A stretch of DNA of 64,000 bases from Auanema rhodensis. Taxonomy: Eukaryota; Nematoda; Chromadorea; Rhabditida; Rhabditidae. A model generated the notes under the pieces. The model had not been told where the DNA came from. It saw only the letters and a program-made list of their open reading frames with translations, and did not search any database. The stretch lies in NCBI GenBank assembly GCA_964057225.1, contig OZ059900.1, positions 2,552,501 through 2,616,500 on the forward strand. The letters run 5' to 3'. Every line of letters begins with the position of its first letter. Position 1 is the stretch's first letter. Shown here in pieces: positions 11,413-21,971 of this stretch. The position numbers and the translations under genes are program-made.

Positions 11413-14335
11413 TTGAGCGAAATTCAGTATTTAAACATCACTAGCGTTTAATTGATGACTTTTGTTGTCATAGACAATAAAACTATGCTTCTGATCATAT
11501 ATATGAGCGATTTAGCCAAATTAGACTCAAAACTCGGAAATTTCAAAAATTCTTTCTATTTTCGACCTTTTTTGATCAAAATGAATAAATATCAGTGCAA
11601 ACTCATAAAAATAGACTTATTTCGTGTATTATGTGTTTGATTCTCGAATCTTAACGAATATATCAGTGCAAGCTCATAAAAATAGACTGATTTTGTGTAT
11701 TGTGTGTTTGATTCTCAAATCTTAACGAATATGATCAAAATGTACGAGTATTACAGATTTTGTACCAAAAATCGGTGAGTATATGGTGTTAAAGGCATAA
11801 AAACGACCATACTTAGTGTAGTAATGCTATTAGAGCGAAATTTAGTGATTTAAACATCATTAGTGTTTAATTAATGACTTTTGTTGTCATAGACAATACA
11901 CCTATGCTTCTGATCATATATATGAGCGATTTAGCCAAATTAGACTCAAAACTCGGAAATTTCAAAAATTCTTTCTATTTTCGACCTTTTTTGATCAAAA
12001 TGAATATATATCAGTGCAAGCTCATAAAAATAGACTGATTTTGTGTATTGTATGTTTGATTCTCAAATCTTAACGAATATGATCAAAATTTACGAGTATT
12101 ACAGATTTTGTACCAAAAATCGGTGAGTATATGGTGTTAAAGGCATAAAAACGACCATACTTAGTGTAGTAATGCTATTTGAGCGAAATTCAGTATTTAC
12201 ACATCACTAGCGTTTAATTGATGACTTTTGTTGTTATAGACAATAAAACTATGCTTTTGATCTTATATATGAGCGATTTAGCCAAATTGGACTCAAAACT
12301 CGGAAATTTCAAAAATTCTTTCTATTTTCGACCTTTTTTGATCAAAATGAATAAATATCAGTGCAAACTTGTAAAAATAGACTTATTTCGTTTATTATGT
12401 GTTTGATTCTCGAATCTTAACAAATATGATCAAAATTTACAAGTATTACAGATTTTGTACCAAAAATCGGTGAGTATATGGTGTTAAAGGCATAAAAACG
12501 ACCATACTTAGTGTAGTAATGCTATTTGACTGAAATTCAGTGATTTAATCATTATTAGTGTATATTTGAAGACTTTTGTTATCATAGACAGTAAAACTAT
12601 GCTTTTGATCATATATATGAGCGATTTAGCCAAATTAGACTCAAAACTCGGAAATTTCAAAAATTCTTTCTATTTTCGACCTTTTTTGATCAAAATGAAT
12701 ATATATCAGTGCAAGCTCATAAAAATAGACTGATTTTGTGTATTGTATGTTTGATTCTCAAATCTTAACGAATATGATCAAAATTTACGAGTATTACAGA
12801 TTTTGTACCAAAAATCGGTGAGTATATGGTGTTAAAGGCATAAAAACGACCATACTTAGTGTAGTAATGCTATTTGAGCGAAAATCAGTATTTAAACATC
12901 ACTAGCGTTTAATTGATGATTTTTGTTGTCATAGACAATAAAACTATGCTTCTGATCATATATATGAGCGATTTAGCCAAATTAGACTCAAAACTCGGAA
13001 ATTTCAAAAATTCTTTCTATTTTCGACCTTTTTTGATCAAAATGAATAAATATCAGTGCAAACTCATAAAAATAGACTGATTTTGTGTATTGTGTGTTTG
13101 ATTCTCAAATCTTAACGAATATGATCAAAATTTACAAGTATTACAGATTTTGTACCAAAAATCGGTGAGTATATGGTGTTAAAGGCATAAAAACGACCAT
13201 ACTTAGTGTAGTAATGCTATTTGAGTGAAATTCAGTGATTTACACATTATTAGTGTATATTTGAAGACTTTTGTTATCATAGACAGTAAAACTATGCTTT
13301 TGATCATATATATGAGCGATTTAGCCCAATTGGACTCAAAACTCGGAAAATTCAAAAATTCTTTCTATTTTCGACCTTTTTTGATCAAAATGAATAAATA
13401 TCAGTGCAAACTCATAAAACTAGACTTATTTCGTGTATTATGTGTTTGATTCTCGAATCTTAACGAATATGATCAAAATTTACAAGTATTACAGATTTTG
13501 TACCAAAAATCGGTGAGTATATGGTGTTAAAGGCATAAAAACGACCATACTTAGTGTAGTAATGCTATTTGACTGAAATTCAGTGATTTAATCATTATTA
13601 GTGTATATTTGAAGACTTTTGTTATCATAGACAATACACCTATGCTTCTGATCATATATATGAGCGATTTAGCCAAATTAGACTCAAAACTCGGAAATTT
13701 CAAAAATTCTTTCTATTTTCGACCTTTTTTGATCAAAATGAATATATATCAGTGCAAGCTCATAAAAATAGACTGATTTTGTGTATTGTGTGTTTGATTC
13801 TCAAATCTTAACGAATATGATCAAAATTTACGAGTATTACAGATTTTGTACCAAAAATCGGTGAGTATATGGTGTTAAAGGCATAAAAACGACCATACTT
13901 AGTGTAGTAATGCTATATGACTGAAATTCAGTGATTTAATCATTATTAGTGTATAATTGAAGACTTTTGTTATCATAGACAGTAAAACTATGTTTTTGAT
14001 CATATATATGAGCGATTTAGCCAAATTAGACTCAAAACTCGGAAATTTCAAAAATTCTTTCTATTTTCGACCTTTTTTGATCAAAATGAATATATATCAG
14101 TGCAAGCTCATAAAAATAGACTGATTTTGTGTATTGTATGTTTGATTCTCAAATCTTAACGAATATGATCAAAATTTACGAGTATTACAGATTTTGTACC
14201 AAAAATCGGTGAGTATATGGTGTTAAAGGCATAAAAACGACCATACTTAGTGTAGTAATGCTATTTGAGCGAAATTCAGTATTAAAACATCACTAGCGTT
14301 TAATTGATGACTTTTGTTGTCATAGACAATACACC
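11409..14335 (-). repeat. Inverted satellite block, copy 1
   Basis: About 2.9 kb of the same satellite in opposite orientation: the + strand reads CGGTGAGTATATGGTGTT where forward blocks read AACACCATATACTCACCG. Read on the minus strand from 14335, the types run c (partial), d with CATATAG, V, e, a, d, a Q/MMTF-like monomer, b, and a Q monomer with a 71-bp internal duplication. The first five match the forward series at about 931-2431. Confidence 0.93.
11591..11732 (-). repeat. 71-bp tandem duplication inside an inverted monomer
   Basis: ATCAGTGCAA occurs at 11591 and again at 11662, 71 bases apart, where a normal monomer has it once. The repeated piece spans V1, from the ATCAGTGC motif to TTAACGAATAT. 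The first unit is Q-like (TTCTCGAATC) and the second is P-like (TTCTCAAATC), so the event joined two different monomers and gave a 419-bp unit. Confidence 0.88.
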
Positions 14336-14341
14336 TGATCA
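14332..14341. other. Inverted-to-forward junction at TGATCA, copy 1
   Basis: The + strand reads CAATACACC of an inverted c-type monomer directly followed by TGATCAAAAACATAG of a forward d-type monomer. The switch is at the palindrome TGATCA (14336-14341), phase 223. A forward-facing spacer of about 13 bp separates the two arms. This is also the start of the second copy of the 6120-bp duplication. Confidence 0.88.
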
Positions 14342-17300
14342 AAAACATAGTTTTACTGTCTATGATAACAAAAGTCTTCAAATATACACTAATAATGATT
14401 AAATCACTGAATTTCAGTCAAATAGCATTACTACACTAAGTATGGTCGTTTTTATGCCTTTAACACCATATACTCACCGATTTTTGGTACAAAATCTGTA
14501 ATACTTGTAAATTTTGATCATATTCGTTAAGATTCGAGAATCAAACACATAATACACGAAATAAGTCTATTTTTATGAGTTTGCACTGATATTTATTCAT
14601 TTTGATCAAAAAAGGTCGAAAATAGAAAGAATTTTTGAAATTTCCGAGTTTTGAGTCTAATTTGGCTAAATCGCTCATATATATGATCAGAAGCATAGGT
14701 GTATTGTCTATGATAACAAAAGTCTTCAAATATACACTAATAATGATTAAATCACTGAATTTCAGTCAAATAGCATTACTACACTAAGTATGGTCGTTTT
14801 TATGCCTTTAAAACCATATACTCACCGATTTTTGGTACAAAATCTGTAATACTTGTAAATTTTGATCATATTCGTTAAGATTCGAGAATCAAACACATAA
14901 TACACAAAATCAGTCTATTTTTATGAGTTTGCACTGATATTTATTCATTTTGATCAAAAAAGGTCGAAAATAGAAAGAATTTTTGAATTTTCCGAGTTTT
15001 GAGTCCAATTGGGCTAAATCGCTCATATATATGATCAAAAGCATAGTTTTACTGTCTATGATAACAAAAGTCTTCAAATATACACTAATAATGTGTAAAT
15101 CACTGAATTTCACTCAAATAGCATTACTACACTAAGTATGGTCGTTTTTATGCCTTTAACACCATATACTCACCGATTTTTGGTACAAAATCTGTAATAC
15201 TCGTAAATTTCGATCATATTCGTTAAGATTTGAGAATCAAACATACAATACACAAAATCAGTCTATTTTTATGAGCTTGCACTGATATATATTCATTTTG
15301 ATCAAAAAAGGTCGAAAATAGAAAGAATTTTTGAAATTTCCGAGTTTTGAGTCTAATTTGGCTAAATCGTTCATATATATGATCAAAAACATAGTTTTAC
15401 TGTCTATGATAACAAAAGTCTTCAAATATACACTAATAATGATTAAATCACTGAATTTCAGTCATATAGCATTACTACACTAAGTATGGTCGTTTTTATG
15501 CCTTTAACACCATATACTCACCGATTTTTGGTACAAAATCTGTAATACTCGTAAATTTTGATCATATTCGTTAAGATTTGAGAATCAAACACACAATACA
15601 CAAAATCAGTCTATTTTTATGAGTTTGCACTGATATTTATTCATTTTGATCAAAAAAGGTCGAAAATAGAAAGAATTTTTGAAATTTCCGAGTTTTGAGT
15701 CTAATTTGGCTAAATCGCTCATATATATGATCAGAAGCATAGTTTTATTGTCTATGACAACAAAAATCATCAATTAAACGCTAGTGATGTTTAAATACTG
15801 ATTTTCGCTCAAATAGCATTACTACACTAAGTATGGTCGTTTTTATGCCTTTAACACCATATACTCACCGATTTTTGGTACAAAATCTGTAATACTCGTA
15901 CATTTTGATCATATTCGTTAAGATTTGAGAATCAAACATACAATACACAAAATCAGTCTATTTTTATGAGCTTGCACTGATATATATTCATTTTGATCAA
16001 AAAAGGTCGAAAATAGAAAGAATTTTTGAAATTTCCGAGTTTTGAGTCTAATTTGGCTAAATCGCTCATATATATGATCAAAAACATAGTTTTACTGTCT
16101 ATGATAACAAAAGTCTTCAAATATACACTAATAATGATTAAATCACTGAATTTCAGTCAAATAGCATTACTACACTAAGTATGGTCGTTTTTATGCCTTT
16201 AACACCATATACTCACCGATTTTTGGTACAAAATCTGTAATACTTGTAAATTTTGATCATATTCGTTAAGATTCGAGAATCAAACACATAATACACGAAA
16301 TAAGTCTATTTTTATGAGTTTGCACTGATATTTATTCATTTTGATCAAAAAAGGTCGAAAATAGAAAGAATTTTTGAAATTTCCGAGTTTTGAGTCTAAT
16401 TTGGCTAAATCGCTCATATATATGATCAGAAGCATAGGTGTATTGTCTATGATAACAAAAGTCTTCAAATATACACTAATAATGATTAAATCACTGAATT
16501 TCAGTCAAATAGCATTACTACACTAAGTATGGTCGTTTTTATGCCTTTAAAACCATATACTCACCGATTTTTGGTACAAAATCTGTAATACTTGTAAATT
16601 TTGATCATATTCGTTAAGATTCGAGAATCAAACACATAATACACAAAATCAGTCTTTTTTTATGAGTTTGCACTGATATTTATTCATTTTGATCAAAAAA
16701 GGTCGAAAATAGAAAGAATTTTTGAATTTTCCGAGTTTTGAGTCCAATTGGGCTAAATCGCTCATATATATGATCAAAAGCATAGTTTTACTGTCTATGA
16801 TAACAAAAGTCTTCAAATATACACTAATAATGTGTAAATCACTGAATTTCACTCAAATAGCATTACTACACTAAGTATGGTCGTTTTTATGCCTTTAACA
16901 CCATATACTCACCGATTTTTGGTACAAAATCTGTAATACTTGTAAATTTTGATCATATTCGTTAAGATTCGAGAATCAAACACATAATACACGAAATAAG
17001 TCTATTTTTATGAGTTTGCACTGATAGTTATTCATTTTGATCAAAAAAGGTCGAAAATAGAAAGAATTTTTGAAATTTCCGAGTTTTGAGTCTAATTTGG
17101 CTAAATCGCTCATATATATGATCAGAAGCATAGTTTTATTGTCTATGACAACAAAAATCATCAATTAAACGCTAGTGATGTTTAAATACTGATTTTCGCT
17201 CAAATAGCATTACTACACTAAGTATGGTCGTTTTTATGCCTTTAACACCATATACTCACCGATTTTTGGTACAAAATCTGTGATACTCGTAAATTTTGAT

Positions 17301-17528
17301 CATATTCGGTGAGATTCGAGAATCGAACACACAATACACAAAATAAGTCTATTTTTACGAGTTTGCACTGATATTTATTCATTTTGATCAAAAAAGGTCG
17401 AAAATAGAAAGAATTTTTGAAATTTCCGAGTTTTGAGTCTAATTTGGCTAAATCGCTCATATATATGATCAAAAGCATAGTTTTACTGTCTATGATAACA
17501 AAAGTCTTCAAATATACACTAATAATGT
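14336..17528 (+). repeat. Forward satellite block between the two inverted blocks
   Basis: This is the forward half of composite copy 2: about nine monomers with the same types and the same rare markers as 8216-11408 (AAAACC at the monomer starts near 14809 and 16549, GTAAATTTCGATC near 15206, TTCGGTGAG near 17308). It starts in the middle of a d-type monomer and ends in the same cut e-type tail. Confidence 0.92.
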
Positions 17529-17532
17529 CTAT
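17525..17532. other. Forward-to-inverted junction, copy 2
   Basis: AATAATGT joined to CTATTTGAGCG, identical to 11405-11412 and displaced by 6120 bp. This is the same ancestral breakpoint carried along by the duplication, not a second independent event. Confidence 0.85.
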
Positions 17533-20455
17533 TTGAGCGAAATTCAGTATTTAAACATCACTAGCGTTCAATTGATGACTTTTGTTGTCATAGACAATAA
17601 AACTATGCTTCTGATCATATATATGAGCGATTTAGCCAAATTAGACTCAAAACTCGGAAATTTCAAAAATTCTTTCTATTTTCGACCTTTTTTGATCAAA
17701 ATGAATAAATATCAGTGCAAACTCATAAAAATAGACTTATTTCGTGTATTATGTGTTTGATTCTCGAATCTTAACGAATATATCAGTGCAAGCTCATAAA
17801 AATAGACTGATTTTGTGTATTGTGTGTTTGATTCTCAAATCTTAACGAATATGATCAAAATGTACGAGTATTACAGATTTTGTACCAAAAATCGGTGAGT
17901 ATATGGTGTTAAAGGCATAAAAACGACCATACTTAGTGTAGTAATGCTATTAGAGCGAAATTTAGTGATTTAAACATCATTAGTGTTTAATTAATGACTT
18001 TTGTTGTCATAGACAATACACCTATGCTTCTGATCATATATATGAGCGATTTAGCCAAATTAGACTCAAAACTCGGAAATTTCAAAAATTCTTTCTATTT
18101 TCGACCTTTTTTGATCAAAATGAATATATATCAGTGCAAGCTCATAAAAATAGACTGATTTTGTGTATTGTATGTTTGATTCTCAAATCTTAACGAATAT
18201 GATCAAAATTTACGAGTATTACAGATTTTGTACCAAAAATCGGTGAGTATATGGTGTTAAAGGCATAAAAACGACCATACTTAGTGTAGTAATGCTATTT
18301 GAGCGAAATTCAGTATTTACACATCACTAGCGTTTAATTGATGACTTTTGTTGTTATAGACAATAAAACTATGCTTTTGATCTTATATATGAGCGATTTA
18401 GCCAAATTGGACTCAAAACTCGGAAATTTCAAAAATTCTTTCTATTTTCGACCTTTTTTGATCAAAATGAATAAATATCAGTGCAAACTTGTAAAAATAG
18501 ACTTATTTCGTTTATTATGTGTTTGATTCTCGAATCTTAACAAATATGATCAAAATTTACAAGTATTACAGATTTTGTACCAAAAATCGGTGAGTATATG
18601 GTGTTAAAGGCATAAAAACGACCATACTTAGTGTAGTAATGCTATTTGACTGAAATTCAGTGATTTAATCATTATTAGTGTATATTTGAAGACTTTTGTT
18701 ATCATAGACAGTAAAACTATGCTTTTGATCATATATATGAGCGATTTAGCCAAATTAGACTCAAAACTCGGAAATTTCAAAAATTCTTTCTATTTTCGAC
18801 CTTTTTTGATCAAAATGAATATATATCAGTGCAAGCTCATAAAAATAGACTGATTTTGTGTATTGTATGTTTGATTCTCAAATCTTAACGAATATGATCA
18901 AAATTTACGAGTATTACAGATTTTGTACCAAAAATCGGTGAGTATATGGTGTTAAAGGCATAAAAACGACCATACTTAGTGTAGTAATGCTATTTGAGCG
19001 AAAATCAGTATTTAAACATCACTAGCGTTTAATTGATGATTTTTGTTGTCATAGACAATAAAACTATGCTTCTGATCATATATATGAGCGATTTAGCCAA
19101 ATTAGACTCAAAACTCGGAAATTTCAAAAATTCTTTCTATTTTCGACCTTTTTTGATCAAAATGAATAAATATCAGTGCAAACTCATAAAAATAGACTGA
19201 TTTTGTGTATTGTGTGTTTGATTCTCAAATCTTAACGAATATGATCAAAATTTACAAGTATTACAGATTTTGTACCAAAAATCGGTGAGTATATGGTGTT
19301 AAAGGCATAAAAACGACCATACTTAGTGTAGTAATGCTATTTGAGTGAAATTCAGTGATTTACACATTATTAGTGTATATTTGAAGACTTTTGTTATCAT
19401 AGACAGTAAAACTATGCTTTTGATCATATATATGAGCGATTTAGCCCAATTGGACTCAAAACTCGGAAAATTCAAAAATTCTTTCTATTTTCGACCTTTT
19501 TTGATCAAAATGAATAAATATCAGTGCAAACTCATAAAACTAGACTTATTTCGTGTATTATGTGTTTGATTCTCGAATCTTAACGAATATGATCAAAATT
19601 TACAAGTATTACAGATTTTGTACCAAAAATCGGTGAGTATATGGTGTTAAAGGCATAAAAACGACCATACTTAGTGTAGTAATGCTATTTGACTGAAATT
19701 CAGTGATTTAATCATTATTAGTGTATATTTGAAGACTTTTGTTATCATAGACAATACACCTATGCTTCTGATCATATATATGAGCGATTTAGCCAAATTA
19801 GACTCAAAACTCGGAAATTTCAAAAATTCTTTCTATTTTCGACCTTTTTTGATCAAAATGAATATATATCAGTGCAAGCTCATAAAAATAGACTGATTTT
19901 GTGTATTGTGTGTTTGATTCTCAAATCTTAACGAATATGATCAAAATTTACGAGTATTACAGATTTTGTACCAAAAATCGGTGAGTATATGGTGTTAAAG
20001 GCATAAAAACGACCATACTTAGTGTAGTAATGCTATATGACTGAAATTCAGTGATTTAATCATTATTAGTGTATAATTGAAGACTTTTGTTATCATAGAC
20101 AGTAAAACTATGTTTTTGATCATATATATGAGCGATTTAGCCAAATTAGACTCAAAACTCGGAAATTTCAAAAATTCTTTCTATTTTCGACCTTTTTTGA
20201 TCAAAATGAATATATATCAGTGCAAGCTCATAAAAATAGACTGATTTTGTGTATTGTATGTTTGATTCTCAAATCTTAACGAATATGATCAAAATTTACG
20301 AGTATTACAGATTTTGTACCAAAAATCGGTGAGTATATGGTGTTAAAGGCATAAAAACGACCATACTTAGTGTAGTAATGCTATTTGAGCGAAATTCAGT
20401 ATTAAAACATCACTAGCGTTTAATTGATGACTTTTGTTGTCATAGACAATACACC
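17529..20455 (-). repeat. Inverted satellite block, copy 2
   Basis: Repeats 11409-14335 at offset 6120 with the same orientation and the same series of monomer types. One noticed substitution, 17569 C (GCGTTCAATTG), opens a slightly longer chance reading frame at 17533-17760. Confidence 0.92.
17711..17852 (-). repeat. 71-bp tandem duplication, copy 2
   Basis: Second copy of the 11591-11732 duplication, at offset 6120. ATCAGTGCAA occurs at 17711 and 17782. Confidence 0.88.
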
Positions 20456-20461
20456 TGATCA
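20452..20461. other. Inverted-to-forward junction at TGATCA, copy 2
   Basis: CAATACACC followed by TGATCAAAAACATAG, identical to 14332-14341. Downstream monomers differ from those after 14336: an f-type monomer at 20582 replaces the Y-like one at 14462. This site is therefore likely the ancestral junction, and the one at 14336 the product of the duplication. Confidence 0.83.
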
Positions 20462-21971
20462 AAAACATAGTTTTACTGTCTATGATAACAAAAGTCTTCA
20501 AATATACACTAATAATGATTAAATTACTGAATTTCAGTCAAATAGCATTACTACACTAAGTATGGTCGTTTTTATGCCTTTAACACCATATACTCACCGA
20601 TTTTTGGTACAAAATCTGTAATACTCGTAAATTTTGATCATATTCGTTAAGATTTGAGAATCAAACACACAATACACAAAATCAGTCTATTTTTATGAGC
20701 TTGCACTGATATATATTCATTTTGATCAAAAAAGGTCGAAAATAGAAAGAATTTTTGAATTTTCCGAGTTTTGAGTCCAATTGGGCTAAATCGCTCATGT
20801 ATATGATCAAAAACATAGTTTTATTGTCTATAACAAAAAAAGTCATCAATTAAACGCTAGTGATGTTTAAATACTGATTTTCGCTCAAATAGCATTACTA
20901 CACTAAGTATGGTCGTTTTTATGCCTTTAACACCATATACTCACCGATTTTTGGTACAAAATCTGTGATACTCGTAAATTTTGATCATATTCGGTAAGAT
21001 TCGAGAATCAAACATACAATACACAAAATCAGTCTATTTTTACGAATTTGCACTGATATTTATTCATTTTGATCAAAAAAGGTCGAAAAAAGAAAGAATT
21101 TTTGAAATTTCCGAGTTTTGAGTCTAATTTGGCTAAATCGCTCATATATATGATCAGAAGCATAGGTGTATTGTCTATGATAACAAAAGTCTTCAAATAT
21201 ACACTAATAATGATTAAATCACTGAATTTCAGTCAAATAGCATTACTACACTAAGTATGGTCGTTTTTATGCCTTTAACACCATATACTCACCGATTTTT
21301 GGTACAAAATCTGTAATACTTGTAAATTTTGATCATATCCGTTAAGATTCGAGAATCAAACACATAATACACGAAATAAGTCTAGTTTTATGAGTTTGCA
21401 CTGATATTTATTCATTTTGATCAAAAAAGGTCGCAAATAGAAAGAATTTTTGAATTTTCCGAGTTTTGAGTCCAATTGGGCTAAATCGCTCATATAGATG
21501 ATCAAAAGCATAGTTTTACTGTCTATGATAACAAAAGTCTTCAAATATACACTAATAATGTGTAAATCACTGAATTTCACTCAAATAGCATTACTACACT
21601 AAGTATGGTCGTTTTTATGCCTTTAACACCATATACTCACCGATTTTTGGTACAAAATCTGTAATACTTGTAAATTTTGATCATATTCGTTAAGATTCGA
21701 GAATCAAACACATAATACACGAAATAAGTCTATTTTTATGAGTTTGCACTGATATTTATTCATTTTGATCAAAAAAGGTCGAAAATAGAAAGAATTTTTG
21801 AAATTTCCGAGTTTTGAGTCTAATTTGGCTAAATCGCTCATATATATGATCAGAAGCATAGTTTTATTGTCTATGACAACAAAAATCATCAATTAAACGC
21901 TAGTGATGTTTAAATACTGATTTTCGCTCAAATAGCATTACTACACTAAGTATGGTCGTTTTTATGCCTTT
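20456..21971 (+). repeat. Forward block d-f-g-e-a, paralogue of 34705-36220
   Basis: After the partial d tail, monomers start at 20582 (f: GCTCATGTATATG, ATAACAAAAAAAGTC), 20929 (g: CTGTGATACTCG, TTCGGTAAG, GAAAAAAGAAAG), 21277 (e: CCAATTGGGC, CATATAGATG) and 21625 (Q with an a-type V2). The same order and spacing occur at 34831, 35178, 35526 and 35874, a constant offset of 14,249. The g monomer here carries a short P-like patch in V1. Confidence 0.85.

Larger units (their letters stand above)
8216..14335. repeat. 6120-bp composite repeat, copy 1 (forward plus inverted)
   Basis: This segment recurs at 14336-20455 with a constant offset of 6120. It includes the forward part from the TGATCA at 8216, the inversion junction at 11408/11409 and the whole inverted block. 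Differences noticed between the copies: 9208 A against 15328 T, 9368 A against 15488 G, and 11449 T against 17569 C. Others may exist, but the copies are clearly very young. Confidence 0.9.
14336..20455. repeat. 6120-bp composite repeat, copy 2
   Basis: Tandem copy of 8216-14335, containing a forward block (14336-17528) and an inverted block (17529-20455). It starts exactly at the inverted-to-forward junction and ends at a second, identical one. Sequence after 20456 stays identical to that after 14336 until the first noticed difference near 20525 (AAATTACTG against AAATCACTG). The exchange that made the duplication therefore probably lies in those roughly 70 bp. Confidence 0.9.

Noticed and set aside
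11409-20455. Inverted segments as an assembly or fold-back read artefact
   Set aside because: The inverted block is not the mirror image of the adjacent forward block, it carries its own 71-bp duplication, and its second copy has private substitutions. An artefact is less likely, but only raw reads can exclude it.
21069-21254. Plus-strand 61-codon frame (also at 28367, 30800, 32885 and 35318)
   Set aside because: It exists only in g-type monomers, because GAAAAAAG replaces GAAAATAG and removes a TAG stop. A single substitution opened it, and nothing suggests coding.
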